56,211 bases of DNA, from NCBI GenBank assembly GCA_028865545.1, contig JAGWJY010000018.1:1-56211 (forward strand). The letters run 5' to 3'. Origin of the DNA: Alphaproteobacteria bacterium. Lineage in GTDB: Bacteria; Pseudomonadota; Alphaproteobacteria; Micropepsales; Micropepsaceae. Shown here piece after piece: positions 27,473 to 37,304 of the stretch (position 1 is the stretch's first letter; every line of letters begins with the position of its first letter). Position numbers and translations under genes: made by a program. Under the pieces are notes generated by a model. The model was not told where the DNA came from. It searched no databases and saw nothing but the letters and a program-made list of their open reading frames with translations.

Positions 27473-28089
27473 TCGCCAGCGCGCCCATCGATTTGCCGGA
27501 AGCCCTGTTCTGCCTGGCGCTGGGCTACCTTCTGGGCTCGATTCCGTTCGGCCTGATCATTACGCGGCTCGCCGGCCTCGGAGACGTGCGCCAGATCGGC
27601 TCCGGCAATATCGGTGCAACCAACGTGCTACGCACCGGCAACAAATGGGCGGCAGCTCTCACGCTGCTGCTCGATGGCGGCAAAGGCGCGGTCGCGGTTC
27701 TGATCGCGTACATGTTTTACGGCACCGAAGGTGGGGTGGCGGCAGGAATCGCCGCGATCATGGGGCATATCTTTCCAGTCTGGCTCCGCTTCAAAGGCGG
27801 CAAAGGCGTCGCGACGTTCATCGGCGTGATGCTGGCGGCCTATTGGCCGGCAGGACTGCTCGTCATCGCGACGTGGCTCATCGTCGCCTATTTTTCGAAG
27901 ATTTCGTCACTGTCGGCGCTGATCGCCGCAGCACTGGCGCCGGCCTATACGATCGCGCTCGGCAATCTGCCTTATGCCGTTCTGGCCTTCGTTCTGGCGA
28001 TCATCATATTCATCACGCATCATGAAAATATCCATCGCCTTTGGCGCGGGGAGGAGCCGCGCATCGGCGGCAAGAAGAACGGCGGCTGA
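27469..28089 (+). CDS. plsY: acyl-phosphate:glycerol-3-phosphate acyltransferase PlsY
   Basis: PlsY uses acyl-phosphate to acylate glycerol 3-phosphate, the first step of phospholipid synthesis. The 206-residue inner-membrane protein has about five helices and the three conserved loops: GSIPFG, the glycine-rich IGSGNIGATNVLRTG, and FKGGKGVATFIG, plus a His in HHENIHRLWRGEE near the end. Start is a GTG (27469) overlapping the pyrC' stop; the longer frame from 27412 lies inside that gene. Confidence 0.95.
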   Translation: MIASAPIDLPEALFCLALGYLLGSIPFGLIITRLAGLGDVRQIGSGNIGATNVLRTGNKWAAALTLLLDGGKGAVAVLIAYMFYGTEGGVAAGIAAIMGHIFPVWLRFKGGKGVATFIGVMLAAYWPAGLLVIATWLIVAYFSKISSLSALIAAALAPAYTIALGNLPYAVLAFVLAIIIFITHHENIHRLWRGEEPRIGGKKNGG

Positions 28090-28091
28090 CG

Positions 28092-29195
28092 ATGCCGTAC
28101 AAACTTTCGGACAGTGAACGGCGCGCCTGGCTGCGGCTGGCACGCGCGCCCAATGTCGGGCCCGTGACCTTTGCGCAGTTGCTGAGGCGGTTCGGCTCGG
28201 CCACGGCGGCACTCGCCGAGCTTCCCCGGCTGGTAAGGCGGGGCGGCGGTGAAGCCGCCGCATTGCCAAGCGACGACGACGTCCGACGAGAGCTGGAGGC
28301 GCTGGCAAAGATCGGCGGCCGCATGATCGCCAGCGTCGAATTGGGTTTCCCGCGCGGCCTGGCCGCACTCGACGCACCGCCCCCGATGATCTCTGTACTC
28401 GGACAAACCGCGCTGCTGGCGCGCGAGATGATCGCTATCGTCGGCGCACGCAATGCGTCGGCGCTGGGACGCAAATTGGCGGGCCGCCTCGCCGCCGATC
28501 TCGGCACGGCCGGTCTTGTCGTGGTATCGGGCATGGCGCGCGGGATCGATGCCGCCGCCCACGAGGGAACACTCATCAGCGGAACTTGTGCTGTCGTGGC
28601 CGGCGGAGCCGACATCGTCTATCCACCGGAAAATGCCTGGCTTTATGATCGCATCAAAAGCGAAGGCGTCATCGTGTCGGAAATGCCGCTGGGACAGACG
28701 CCGCAAGCGCGTCACTTCCCACGCCGCAACCGGATCGTTTCCGGTCTTTCGCGCGGCGTGATCGTTGTCGAGGCGGCGGAGGGATCCGGCTCGTTGATCA
28801 CCGCGAATTTTGCGCTGGAACAAAACCGTGAGGTTTTCGCCGTGCCCGGTTCGCCACTCGACCCACGCGCCAAAGGCGCCAACCGTCTGCTACGCCAGGG
28901 CGCCGTGCTCACCGAAACAGCCGAGGATGTCCTTGCCGTGCTCAACCCCATCCTGGGCGGCAGCTTCCAAGAACCAGCGCACGATCTCGAAGGGATTTTG
29001 CCCGCCCAAGCCGAGGCAGAAGCAGACCGCATCCGCACACTGGTCGAAGAAGCTCTCGGCCCAGCACCGGTCGGCGTCGACGAACTGATTCGGTTATGTC
29101 GTGCGCCGGCTCCTGCCATTCTGACCGTTTTGCTGGAATTGGAGTTGGCAGGACGCTTAGCCAGACACCCCGGAAACCGGGTCTCTTGGGCCTGA
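28092..29195 (+). CDS. dprA: DNA-processing protein DprA
   Basis: DprA binds incoming single-stranded DNA in natural transformation and loads RecA. The 367-residue protein has an N-terminal helical region (RAWLRLARAPNVGPVTFAQLL), the Rossmann-like core with IVGARNAS, VVSGMARGIDAAAHEG, HFPRRNRIVSGLS and EAAEGSGSLITANFALE, and a C-terminal winged-helix domain (LIRLCRAPAPAILTVLLELELAGRL). It starts two bases after the plsY stop and closes the pyrB-pyrC'-plsY-dprA run. Confidence 0.95.
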   Translation: MPYKLSDSERRAWLRLARAPNVGPVTFAQLLRRFGSATAALAELPRLVRRGGGEAAALPSDDDVRRELEALAKIGGRMIASVELGFPRGLAALDAPPPMISVLGQTALLAREMIAIVGARNASALGRKLAGRLAADLGTAGLVVVSGMARGIDAAAHEGTLISGTCAVVAGGADIVYPPENAWLYDRIKSEGVIVSEMPLGQTPQARHFPRRNRIVSGLSRGVIVVEAAEGSGSLITANFALEQNREVFAVPGSPLDPRAKGANRLLRQGAVLTETAEDVLAVLNPILGGSFQEPAHDLEGILPAQAEAEADRIRTLVEEALGPAPVGVDELIRLCRAPAPAILTVLLELELAGRLARHPGNRVSWA

Positions 29196-29541
29196 AAGTA
29201 GACCTATCTGTCCGCTTCTTAACTGGCACCGCCATGAAAATGGCCCATATCAAGACCCTGGCAAGGAAATGCGGATAATCTGGAAGACAGGCAACCAACA
29301 GTTACATTTTGTCACAAGCTCGCGCGCCTAAAAATTCTGAGCCACACAATTTCTCACCATAGAACATTAGAAATTAAGGGAAAATAAGGTTAATGAGGCA
29401 GCGCACCTACCGAAATCACGCGTTGACACCGCTCGGCGCCTTCTATCAGTGTCCGCCCACCCAAGAAGCCACAACAGTTGGCGGTTTTCGCGGTTTGCGG
29501 TCCTGCCGCAGTGCGCCAAGACCGCGTGAGCACCATTCCGC
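29196..29541. other. gene-free region between dprA and topA
   Basis: 346 bases without a supported gene. The centre is AT-rich and has a perfect 7+7 inverted repeat, AATTTCT (29348-29354) and AGAAATT (29369-29375). TTGACA at 29423-29428 followed 15 bases later by TATCAG could be a topA promoter, with short spacing. No T-tract terminator for dprA is visible. Confidence 0.5.
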
Positions 29542-32184
29542 ATGAACGTTGTCGTCGTCGAATCCCCCGGCAAGATCAAAGCGATCAGCAAGTATCTCGG
29601 TCCGGGGTACAAAATCCTGGCCAGCTTCGGCCATATCCGCGACTTGCCGTCGAAGGACGGCTCGGTGAAGCCGGACGAAGACTTCGCCATGACCTGGCAC
29701 GTGGACGAGCGTGCCCAAAAACGCATCAAGGACATCGCCGACGCCCTCAAGACCGCCGACAAGCTGATCCTGGCCACCGACCCCGATCGCGAAGGCGAAG
29801 CGATTTCCTGGCATGTGCTGGAAGTGCTGAAGCAGCGTAAAGCGCTGGGCAAGACGCCGATCGAGCGCGTCGTCTTCAACGCCGTAACCAAAGCGGCCGT
29901 ACTCGAAGCCATCGCGCATCCACGCGAGATCAACGAGGAACTCGTCGACGCATATCTGGCGCGCCGCGCCCTCGATTACCTGGTCGGCTTCACCCTGTCG
30001 CCGGTGCTATGGCGCAAGCTGCCCGGCGCACGATCCGCCGGACGCGTACAATCCGTGGCACTCCGGCTGGTGGTCGATCGTGAAGTCGAGATCGAAGCCT
30101 TCAAGGCTCAGGAATATTGGACTATCGACGCGGATGTGCAGGCGCCGGCGGGTTCGTTCAAGGCCCGCCTCACCCATCTTGACGGCAAGAAACTGGAAAA
30201 GCTTTCGCTTGGCGGCGAAGCCGAAGCCAAGCGCGCCGTCGACGCCATCAACAGCCGCCAGTTCACGATCGGCAGCGTCGAGAGCAAGCCAGTCAAGCGT
30301 CATCCGTCACCGCCATTCATCACCTCGACATTGCAGCAAGAGGCTTCGCGCAAGCTAGGTTTTGCGGCGAAGCGCACCATGCAGATTGCGCAGCAACTTT
30401 ATGAAGGCGTCGATGTCGGCGGCGAGAGCGTCGGACTGATCACCTATATGCGCACCGACGGCGTGACGATGGACGGCGGCGCCGTTCACGAGGCGCGCGA
30501 CATGATCGGCGAGCGCTACGGCAAGAAATATGTTCCCCACGCGCCACGCGCCTATACCAGCAAGGCGAAAAACGCGCAGGAAGCGCACGAAGCCGTCAGG
30601 CCGACGAGCTTCCACCGCACGCCGGAATCCGTTTCGCGTCATCTCGATTCCGATCAGGCCCGGCTTTACGAACTGATCTGGAAGCGCGCCGTCGCCAGCC
30701 AAATGGAAAGCGCCGAACTGGAACGCACCACGGTCGATGTCGTTTCCGCCGATCGCCAAATCACCTTGCGCGCCACCGGCTCGGTTACGCTGTTCGACGG
30801 CTTCCTCACGCTCTACCAGGAAGGCCACGACGACGAGGAAGACGAAAACGGCGCCAAGCTGCCGCGGGTGACAGCCGGCGATACCACACAAGTCGAAAAG
30901 GTCGAACCGGTACAGCACTTCACCGAGCCGCCGCCGCGCTATTCCGAAGCCAGCCTGGTACGCAAGCTGGAGGAGCTCGGCATCGGCCGGCCTTCGACAT
31001 ACGCCACCATCCTGTCGGTACTGCGCGACCGCGCCTATGTCCGGATGGACCGCGGGCGATTCATTCCCGAAGACAAGGGGCGGCTGGTCACAGGATTCCT
31101 CTCAAGCTTCTTCCAGCACTATGTCGAATACAGCTTCACGGCAGATCTCGAAGAGAAGCTCGACGAGGTCTCTGCCGGTGAACTCAACTGGAAGCAGCTG
31201 CTGCGCGATTTCTGGAAGGATTTCTCGGCCGCCGTCGCCGGCACCAAGGACCTGAAGATTTCGCAGGTTATTACTGAGCTGGACACTCTGCTCGGCCCGC
31301 ATATTTTTCCGCCCGGCGACAACGGCGTCGATCCGCGCGTCTGCCCGACCTGCGGTAACGGCCGCCTGAGCCTGAAGCTCGGCAAGTTCGGCGCCTTTGT
31401 CGGCTGCTCAAACTATCCGGAGTGCCGCTACACACGTCAGCTCGGTCAGAAGAATGGCGAAGGCAATGGCGAGCCGCAGCCGCTCGGCATGTTCCCTGAC
31501 ACTGGCGAACAGATCACATTGCGCAACGGCCGCTTCGGGCCATATGTGCAACTCGGCGACGGCGAAAAACCAAAACGCGCGGGCATACCCAAAGGCACGG
31601 ACGTTTCGAGTGTCGACCTGGAATTGGCCATCCGCCTGCTCTCCTTGCCGCGCGAAGTTGGCAAGCATCCGGAGAGCGGCGAACCGATCACGGCGAATTT
31701 CGGCCGCTTTGGGCCCTACGTCGCCCACAACGGAAGCTACGCCTCGCTCGAGTCGCCAGAGGACGTCTTCAACATCGGCCTCAACCACGCCGTCACGGTG
31801 CTCGCGGAGAAGAAGGCGCGCGGCTTCGTGCGGCGCGGCTCCGAGCCGCTGAAGGAATTGGGCGCCGATCCCAACGGCGGCGCGGCCATAAAACTGATGA
31901 AGGGCCGCTTCGGGCCCTATGTCACCGACGGTTCAGTCAATGCGACGGTTCCCAAGGGCAGCGACCCGATGGCGGTCACGCTTGAGGAAGCCCTGGCGCT
32001 GATTGCGGACCGGGCAGCCAAGGGTGGCGGCAAGAGCAAGAAGTCCAAGAAGGCGGCCAAAGCGCCCGCCGAAAAGAAGAAGTCCGAAAAGAAGGCGCCG
32101 GAGAAAAAGGCCGCGCCTGCGAAAAAGAGGAAGGCACCGGCCAAGAAAAAAGCAGCAGCCAAGACTGCACAGGCCGGCGAATAG
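29542..32184 (+). CDS. topA: DNA topoisomerase I
   Basis: TopA relaxes negative supercoils. The 880-residue protein starts with the TOPRIM domain (VVVESPGKIKAI, and TDPDREGEAISWH). The nucleophile is Tyr302 in GLITYMRTDG. One four-cysteine zinc finger is CPTCGNGRL ... CSNYPEC (about 597-625), followed by three or four short repeats with RFGPYV cores in place of further fingers. It ends in a tail of about 55 residues almost entirely Lys, Ala and Pro (KKAAKAPAEKKKSEKK-type). Such tails raise DNA affinity and processivity in other bacteria. It is followed after two bases by rnr. Confidence 0.97.
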   Translation: MNVVVVESPGKIKAISKYLGPGYKILASFGHIRDLPSKDGSVKPDEDFAMTWHVDERAQKRIKDIADALKTADKLILATDPDREGEAISWHVLEVLKQRKALGKTPIERVVFNAVTKAAVLEAIAHPREINEELVDAYLARRALDYLVGFTLSPVLWRKLPGARSAGRVQSVALRLVVDREVEIEAFKAQEYWTIDADVQAPAGSFKARLTHLDGKKLEKLSLGGEAEAKRAVDAINSRQFTIGSVESKPVKRHPSPPFITSTLQQEASRKLGFAAKRTMQIAQQLYEGVDVGGESVGLITYMRTDGVTMDGGAVHEARDMIGERYGKKYVPHAPRAYTSKAKNAQEAHEAVRPTSFHRTPESVSRHLDSDQARLYELIWKRAVASQMESAELERTTVDVVSADRQITLRATGSVTLFDGFLTLYQEGHDDEEDENGAKLPRVTAGDTTQVEKVEPVQHFTEPPPRYSEASLVRKLEELGIGRPSTYATILSVLRDRAYVRMDRGRFIPEDKGRLVTGFLSSFFQHYVEYSFTADLEEKLDEVSAGELNWKQLLRDFWKDFSAAVAGTKDLKISQVITELDTLLGPHIFPPGDNGVDPRVCPTCGNGRLSLKLGKFGAFVGCSNYPECRYTRQLGQKNGEGNGEPQPLGMFPDTGEQITLRNGRFGPYVQLGDGEKPKRAGIPKGTDVSSVDLELAIRLLSLPREVGKHPESGEPITANFGRFGPYVAHNGSYASLESPEDVFNIGLNHAVTVLAEKKARGFVRRGSEPLKELGADPNGGAAIKLMKGRFGPYVTDGSVNATVPKGSDPMAVTLEEALALIADRAAKGGGKSKKSKKAAKAPAEKKKSEKKAPEKKAAPAKKRKAPAKKKAAAKTAQAGE

Positions 32185-32186
32185 AC

Positions 32187-34400
32187 GTGATACGACGAGC
32201 AAAAGGCAAGCCCACGCCGCCCGTCAACAGGGCGCGCGTGCTTGACGCGCTTGCCGCCAATCCCGGCGCCACGAAGCGCGATCTGACGCGACTGCTGGGC
32301 ATCAAAGGCTCGGACCGCATTGTGCTCAAGCGCGTGCTGAAAGAACTCGAAATCGAAGGACTGCTCGCAGGCAGCCGGCGCCGCGGCTACAAACGGCCGG
32401 GGGATCTTCCCGAGGTGACGGTGCTGGAAATCACCGGCCAAGACCCCGACGGCGAGCTCCTCGCCCGCCCGCAGCGCTGGGAATCGAACGAAGAGCCGCC
32501 GCCGATTATCGTGGTGGACGGAGAGGCGGGGCCGGCTCTCGGTCCCGGCGAACGCATCCTGGCAAGGCTCACCGAGACGCCCGAAGGCTTTGAGGCGCGT
32601 GTCATCAAGCGATTGGGTACCAGCGCGCATCGCGCGCTGGGCGTGGTGCGCCTGAAAGGCCACCACGTGCGCATCGTGCCCATAGACCGTAAGAGCAAGA
32701 GCGAATTCTCCGTCGATCCGCACGACCGCGGAGGTGCGAAGAACAATGAACTCGTTCTGGCCGAACCGATCGCAGGACGGGCCTCGGGCTTTCCACGAGC
32801 GCGCGTCGTGGAACGCTTCGGCAGTATGGATACGCCCAAGACGGTCAGTTTAATCGCCATACACGCGCATGGCATTCCGACCGACTTTCCCAAGGACGTG
32901 CTCGACGAGGCGGAGCGTGCCGGCGCGGCCGGTCGGCACGGGCGCACCGACCTGCGGAACATTCCGCTGGTCACCATCGACCCCGAAGATGCCCGCGATC
33001 ACGACGACGCGGTCTGGGCCGGGCCCGACCCAGATCCTGCGAACAAAGGCGGGCACATCTGCCTCGTCGCCATCGCCGACGTCGCCCATTATGTCACGCC
33101 AGGGTCACCGCTCGACAAGGAAGCTTACAAGCGCGGCAATTCAGTCTATTTCCCCGACCGCGTCGTGCCGATGCTGCCGGAGAAGCTGTCCGCGGATTTG
33201 TGTTCGTTGAAGGAAGGCGTCGACCGTCCCTGTCTTGCCGTACGCATGGTGTTTGACGCCCATGGCCGGAAGCGGCATCACGAATTTCTGCGCGGAGTGA
33301 TGCGTTCCGCCGCGCGGCTGACCTACGCGCAGGCGCAACACGCGTTCGACGGCACGCCCGACGCCAAGCTGTCCGAGACGGCCAAGGAGTCGCTCGCGGC
33401 GCTGTGGAAAGCCTATGGCGCCCTGATCGAAGAACGAGAGGTGCGCAACCCGCTCGATCTCGACCTGCCGGAACGGCGCATCGAGATCGGCACAGACGGA
33501 AAGGTCAAGTCCATCGCTTTCCGCGAGCGCCTGGAATCCATGCGTCTGATCGAAGAGTTCATGGTGCTGGCCAACGTTGCAGCGGCGGAGTCGCTGGAAA
33601 AAGCCCGCATGCCGCTGATCTATCGGGTGCATGACGAGCCTTCCAAGGAGAAGCTTTTCGCTTTCTCAGATTACCTGAAAACCATCGGCATGAATTTCGC
33701 CAAGGGCCAGGTGATGAAGCCGTCCGTGTTTAACCGCATTTTGGAGCGCGCCAAAGGCGGCTTGTACGAGAACGTTATGAATGACGTCGTGCTGCGTACC
33801 CAGTCGCAGGCGATCTACGGTCCCAACAACCTCGGCCATTTTGGCCTGAATTTGGCGAAGTACGCCCATTTCACGTCGCCCATCCGCCGGTATGCCGACT
33901 TGATCGTGCATCGCGCCTTGATCCGCGCGCTGAAACTGGGAGATGACGGGCTGACGGATCGCGAAGCCGCCCGGCTTGGCGAGATCGCCGAACACATCTC
34001 AACCACGGAACGCCGCGCCATGGCGGCCGAGCGCGATTCCAACGACCGCTATATCGCCGCCTTTATGCAAGATCGGATAGGCGCGATCTTCCTTGCGCGC
34101 ATCACCGGCGTCACCAGCTTCGGACTATTCGTGCGGTTGGCGGGAACCGGCGCGGAAGGACTGTTGCCGGCGCGGGCGCTGGGCGCGGAATATTTCCGCC
34201 ATGACGAGCGCCGCCACGCGATGATCGGCGACGTCACCGGCACGACCTATTCTCTCGGCGACCTCGTGCGCGTGCGCCTTACCGAAGCGGCGCCGCTCAC
34301 CGGCGGATTGCGCTTCAACCTTGCCGAAGCGGCGGCGCAACCGCCGCACAAGGTGCGCCCGCCAATATCGATAAAGCCGCGGAGCAAGCGGCGGCGATGA
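32187..34400 (+). CDS. rnr: ribonuclease R
   Basis: RNase R is a processive 3'-5' exoribonuclease that degrades structured RNA and, with SmpB-tmRNA, faulty mRNAs. The 737 residues have an N-terminal winged helix (TKRDLTRLLGIKGSDRIVLKRVL), cold-shock domains, the RNB catalytic domain (LVTIDPEDARDHDDAVW with the catalytic aspartates; YAHFTSPIRRYADLIVHR) and a C-terminal S1 domain (FLARITGVTSFGLFVRL) with a basic end. Start is a GTG two bases after the topA stop. The nudix gene overlaps its stop. Confidence 0.96.
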   Translation: MIRRAKGKPTPPVNRARVLDALAANPGATKRDLTRLLGIKGSDRIVLKRVLKELEIEGLLAGSRRRGYKRPGDLPEVTVLEITGQDPDGELLARPQRWESNEEPPPIIVVDGEAGPALGPGERILARLTETPEGFEARVIKRLGTSAHRALGVVRLKGHHVRIVPIDRKSKSEFSVDPHDRGGAKNNELVLAEPIAGRASGFPRARVVERFGSMDTPKTVSLIAIHAHGIPTDFPKDVLDEAERAGAAGRHGRTDLRNIPLVTIDPEDARDHDDAVWAGPDPDPANKGGHICLVAIADVAHYVTPGSPLDKEAYKRGNSVYFPDRVVPMLPEKLSADLCSLKEGVDRPCLAVRMVFDAHGRKRHHEFLRGVMRSAARLTYAQAQHAFDGTPDAKLSETAKESLAALWKAYGALIEEREVRNPLDLDLPERRIEIGTDGKVKSIAFRERLESMRLIEEFMVLANVAAAESLEKARMPLIYRVHDEPSKEKLFAFSDYLKTIGMNFAKGQVMKPSVFNRILERAKGGLYENVMNDVVLRTQSQAIYGPNNLGHFGLNLAKYAHFTSPIRRYADLIVHRALIRALKLGDDGLTDREAARLGEIAEHISTTERRAMAAERDSNDRYIAAFMQDRIGAIFLARITGVTSFGLFVRLAGTGAEGLLPARALGAEYFRHDERRHAMIGDVTGTTYSLGDLVRVRLTEAAPLTGGLRFNLAEAAAQPPHKVRPPISIKPRSKRRR

Positions 34401-35092
34401 GCGACGTCGCCTTCGACCCAGACGACAAGATCGTCCACGGCGCTCTGCGCCCGAAAGATGCGGCAACGCTGATCCTGGTAAAGCATGGCGGCGAGCCGCG
34501 CGTGCTGATGGGCCAGCGCCATTCCGGCATGGCGTTCATGGCGGGCAAATTCGTGTTCCCGGGCGGACGTGTCGAATCCTGCGACCAGCGCGTCGCCGCC
34601 GCAAGCGAACTACGGCCCGACGTGCTGGCAAAACTGTCTTCTGGCATTACGCTCGCCCGTGCACGGGGGCTCGCTCTCGCGGCCGTCCGCGAAACTTTCG
34701 AGGAGACCGGCGTTCTGGTCGGCATGCGCAGCGACAAATGCCCTCGCACACGTTCGTCGGCATGGGCCCGTTTCTTCGCGCACGGCATCATGCCAAAGCT
34801 TGATACGCTCGACCTGGTTGCACGAGCCGTTACGCCACCCAACCGCCCACGCCGCTTTGACGCGCGCTTCTTCATGGCCGATGCCACGGTCATTGCCCAT
34901 GTTGTCGAAGACGCCGCGAACGAAGAGCTCTTGAGACCCTGCTGGCTGACGTTGGCCGAGGCCCGGGCGCTGGACCTGCCTTCGATCACCCGTCGCGTCC
35001 TGGCCGAAGTCGAGACCCGCCTCGCCACCGGCCCCTGCCCTGTGCCTTTTTTCAGGTTTAACAGGGGAAAAGCGAGCCTGACCTACCTGTAG
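34397..35092 (+). CDS. NUDIX hydrolase
   Basis: The product is a 231-residue pyrophosphohydrolase of the NUDIX superfamily. The box is split: GKFVFPGGRVE opens it and, after an inserted helical region of about 40 residues, AVRETFEETGVLVG gives the catalytic REtfEEtG. This insertion resembles the NUDT7/19-like coenzyme A or acyl-CoA branch, but the substrate is not certain. The ATG overlaps the rnr stop as ATGA. Confidence 0.88.
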   Translation: MSDVAFDPDDKIVHGALRPKDAATLILVKHGGEPRVLMGQRHSGMAFMAGKFVFPGGRVESCDQRVAAASELRPDVLAKLSSGITLARARGLALAAVRETFEETGVLVGMRSDKCPRTRSSAWARFFAHGIMPKLDTLDLVARAVTPPNRPRRFDARFFMADATVIAHVVEDAANEELLRPCWLTLAEARALDLPSITRRVLAEVETRLATGPCPVPFFRFNRGKASLTYL

Positions 35093-35102
35093 CCGGGCCG
35101 CC

Positions 35103-35130
35103 TTGACTTCCCAGGCTTCCCGGCTAGTTT
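35103..35130 (+). promoter_or_regulatory. candidate sigma70-type promoter of rpmG
   Basis: TTGACT (35103-35108) and TAGTTT (35125-35130) with a 16-base spacer lie just after the nudix stop. The start point would be near 35137, about 30 bases before the rpmG ATG, which has AGGAG upstream. Confidence 0.5.
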
Positions 35131-35167
35131 ACGCCCCCTTTGACGCGCCTATCTCAGGAGTACCCCC

Positions 35168-35335
35168 ATGGCGAAACCCACCACAGCCAAAATCCGCCTC
35201 AACAGCGAGGGCGGCACGGGGTATTTCTACGTGACCAAGAAGAACACCCGCACGATGACGGAGAAGTTCTCGGTCAAGAAGTACGACCCCGTCCTGCGCA
35301 AGCATGTCGAGTTCAAGGAAGGCAAAATTAAGTAG
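35168..35335 (+). CDS. rpmG: 50S ribosomal protein L33
   Basis: L33 is a small zinc-ribbon-derived protein near the E site of the 50S subunit. The 55 residues read [20 protein letters not shown] then [20 protein letters not shown], the alphaproteobacterial cysteine-free (C-minus) form: no cysteine is present, so it does not bind zinc. AGGAG lies nine bases before the ATG. It has its own promoter candidate and ends nine bases from a convergent hydrolase gene. Confidence 0.96.
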   Translation: MAKPTTAKIRLNSEGGTGYFYVTKKNTRTMTEKFSVKKYDPVLRKHVEFKEGKIK

Positions 35336-35344
35336 TCTGCCTCC

Positions 35345-36241
35345 TTACTTCCGCGACGCTTCAACCCTTTCGACGAATGGCAGCATGAACCCGTGCAGCA
35401 GCGGGATCACGCCCAGCGGCAAATCGTGGCCCCAGCCTTCAATCTCGTGAAATTCCGCACCCGGAATGCAGGCAGCCAGCTGCCGTCCGTGTTCGGGCGG
35501 GAGCAGTGTGTCGGCTGACCCGTGCATCACCAAAGCCGGCAGTTTCAAGCCTTTCAGACGCGTGCCGCGTGGCGGCCCCGCCAAAATTGCCGCCCAGTGC
35601 CGCAGCAGCCCCTCGGGATAGTAGCAGCGGTCGAAGCTGCGCCCGATCTGTGCAGCGCCGCGTTCGTCGTCGACAGCAAACGCAGTAGAGGCATAAGCCC
35701 GGCGCGATTTCAGGATGTGGTCGATCACCGAGGCGCGATCCTGCGCCTCGGACCGCGTCGTCAGCGCCATATGAGCTTCGGGCGTGGACGGCGGCAAACC
35801 CATGTCATTGGTTGTCGAAAAAATGGCAACCAGCGATCGTGCCTTTTGGGGGTGCTCCAACGCTACGAGTTGCGCGATCATGCCTCCCATCGAGGCGCCG
35901 CAGATATGCGCGCTGCCGATCTGCAGCGCATCCAGCAGACCCGCCGCGTCCGCGGCCATGTCGCTCAAGAAATACGGTATGTCTGGCTTCTGGCCGTCAC
36001 GTAGCGCGGCCATAATGGCGCGAACATCCGGAATCATCCCGTCCCACTTTTGAGTCAGGCCGACGTCGCGATTGTCGAAGCAGAGGACGCGCAGTCCGGC
36101 GTTTACCAAGCCGTCGCGGAATTCCTCCGGCCAAGCGGTCAACTGCTGTCCAAATCCGTGGATCAACAGGATTGGCACGCCGTCCTTTGACCCGTAGGAT
36201 TCGTAGGCCATATCGATACCGTTCGCGCGGATTCTGGCCAT
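35345..36241 (-). CDS. alpha/beta-fold hydrolase
   Basis: The product is a 298-residue hydrolase with the oxyanion-hole motif LLIHGFGQQ, the nucleophile elbow CGASMGGM (Ser117), the acid region MHGSADTLLPPEHG and the histidine in GWGHDLP. The cap region is short. The overall pattern (DNRDVGLT after strand 3) is that of the broad esterase/rifampin-hydrolase-like group annotated without defined substrate. No signal peptide. Divergent from the lipid kinase gene. Confidence 0.9.
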   Translation of the reverse strand: MARIRANGIDMAYESYGSKDGVPILLIHGFGQQLTAWPEEFRDGLVNAGLRVLCFDNRDVGLTQKWDGMIPDVRAIMAALRDGQKPDIPYFLSDMAADAAGLLDALQIGSAHICGASMGGMIAQLVALEHPQKARSLVAIFSTTNDMGLPPSTPEAHMALTTRSEAQDRASVIDHILKSRRAYASTAFAVDDERGAAQIGRSFDRCYYPEGLLRHWAAILAGPPRGTRLKGLKLPALVMHGSADTLLPPEHGRQLAACIPGAEFHEIEGWGHDLPLGVIPLLHGFMLPFVERVEASRK

Positions 36242-36349
36242 GACGCCCCCCGTTTCCTCTGGATGGCCCTTATCCGACCGTGCCGCTTCCTTGACAAGAT
36301 GTCAGCAGCACCGGAGCCTAAGCTTTCCTTACTGCAACCGGGACGCCGC

Positions 36350-37288
36350 ATGAGTGCTTTCGTCGTCGTCAATCCGCGTTCGGGCAATGGCGGGACACGT
36401 CGAGGGTGGCGCGCGTTGGAGAAGTCCCTTTCAGCGACCTACCCTTATATGACGGTTGCCTTCACGAAGCATCGCGGCGACGCCACCAATCTGGTCAACG
36501 GCGCATTGCGGGAGGGCCATCTTGAGATCGTCGCCGTGGGCGGTGACGGCACCATTAACGAGGCCGTCAACGGGTTCTTCGACAGCAGTGGCGCCGTGTC
36601 GCCCGATGCGGTGCTGGCGTTTGTCTCCAGCGGCACCGGCGGCGACTTCAAGAAAGCTTTTGGCGTTAAGGAAAATGGCCTTGCCGCGGCGCAGCGCCTC
36701 AAGCATGCCGCTGTGCGCCCGATCGATATCGGTCGAGTGTCTTTTTTATCCAAGGATGGCGTGGCGCGCGTCCGCTATTTCGCCAATATCGGTTCATTCG
36801 GCCTTTCCGGAAAGATCGTCGATGCTGTCAACCACTCGGTCTTCGCCAAATTGTTCGGTGGCACATTTGCCTTTGCGTTTCACAGCGCCGCAGGTCTTTT
36901 GACTTATCATGGCCGGACGGTTCGCCTCATCATTGATGACGTCTTCGATGAGATCATCACGGTCTCAACGGTGGCTGTCGCCAACGGCACAACATTCGGC
37001 GGCGGCATGATGATGGCGCCTGGGGCCAAATCCGACGACGGCTTTTTTGACGTCGTCCTCATCGCCAATGCTCCCAAAAGGCAAATGCTGGCCGACATGA
37101 AACTCATCTACACCGGCGAACATCTGGGAAATCCGAACGTCCGGGTGATCCGCGGCCGCAAAGTCGTCGCCGCACCGGTTGCGGAAACGCACGGCCGTCC
37201 GGTCCTGATCGAAACAGATGGCGAAGGGATTGGCCGGCTGCCTGCGACATTCGAGATTCTGCCACGGGCTCTGAATGTGCGATGCTGA
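36350..37288 (+). CDS. diacylglycerol-kinase-family lipid kinase
   Basis: The product is a 312-residue protein with the DAGK/YegS fold. It begins MSAFVVVNPRSGNGGTRRGW and carries the nucleotide-binding motif AVGGDGTINEAVNGFF and the segment SSGTGGDFKKAF, then a beta-rich second domain (TFGGGMMMAPGAKSDDGFFDVVLI). Family members phosphorylate diacylglycerol, ceramide or related lipids, or make polyketide-like phospholipids; the substrate is not evident. I start at 36350, where family homology begins; in-frame ATGs at 36263 and 36299 are alternatives. It is followed after 16 bases by an alkylglycerone-phosphate-synthase-like gene. Confidence 0.85.
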   Translation: MSAFVVVNPRSGNGGTRRGWRALEKSLSATYPYMTVAFTKHRGDATNLVNGALREGHLEIVAVGGDGTINEAVNGFFDSSGAVSPDAVLAFVSSGTGGDFKKAFGVKENGLAAAQRLKHAAVRPIDIGRVSFLSKDGVARVRYFANIGSFGLSGKIVDAVNHSVFAKLFGGTFAFAFHSAAGLLTYHGRTVRLIIDDVFDEIITVSTVAVANGTTFGGGMMMAPGAKSDDGFFDVVLIANAPKRQMLADMKLIYTGEHLGNPNVRVIRGRKVVAAPVAETHGRPVLIETDGEGIGRLPATFEILPRALNVRC

Positions 37289-37304
37289 CCAATTGAGGGT
37301 TGTT

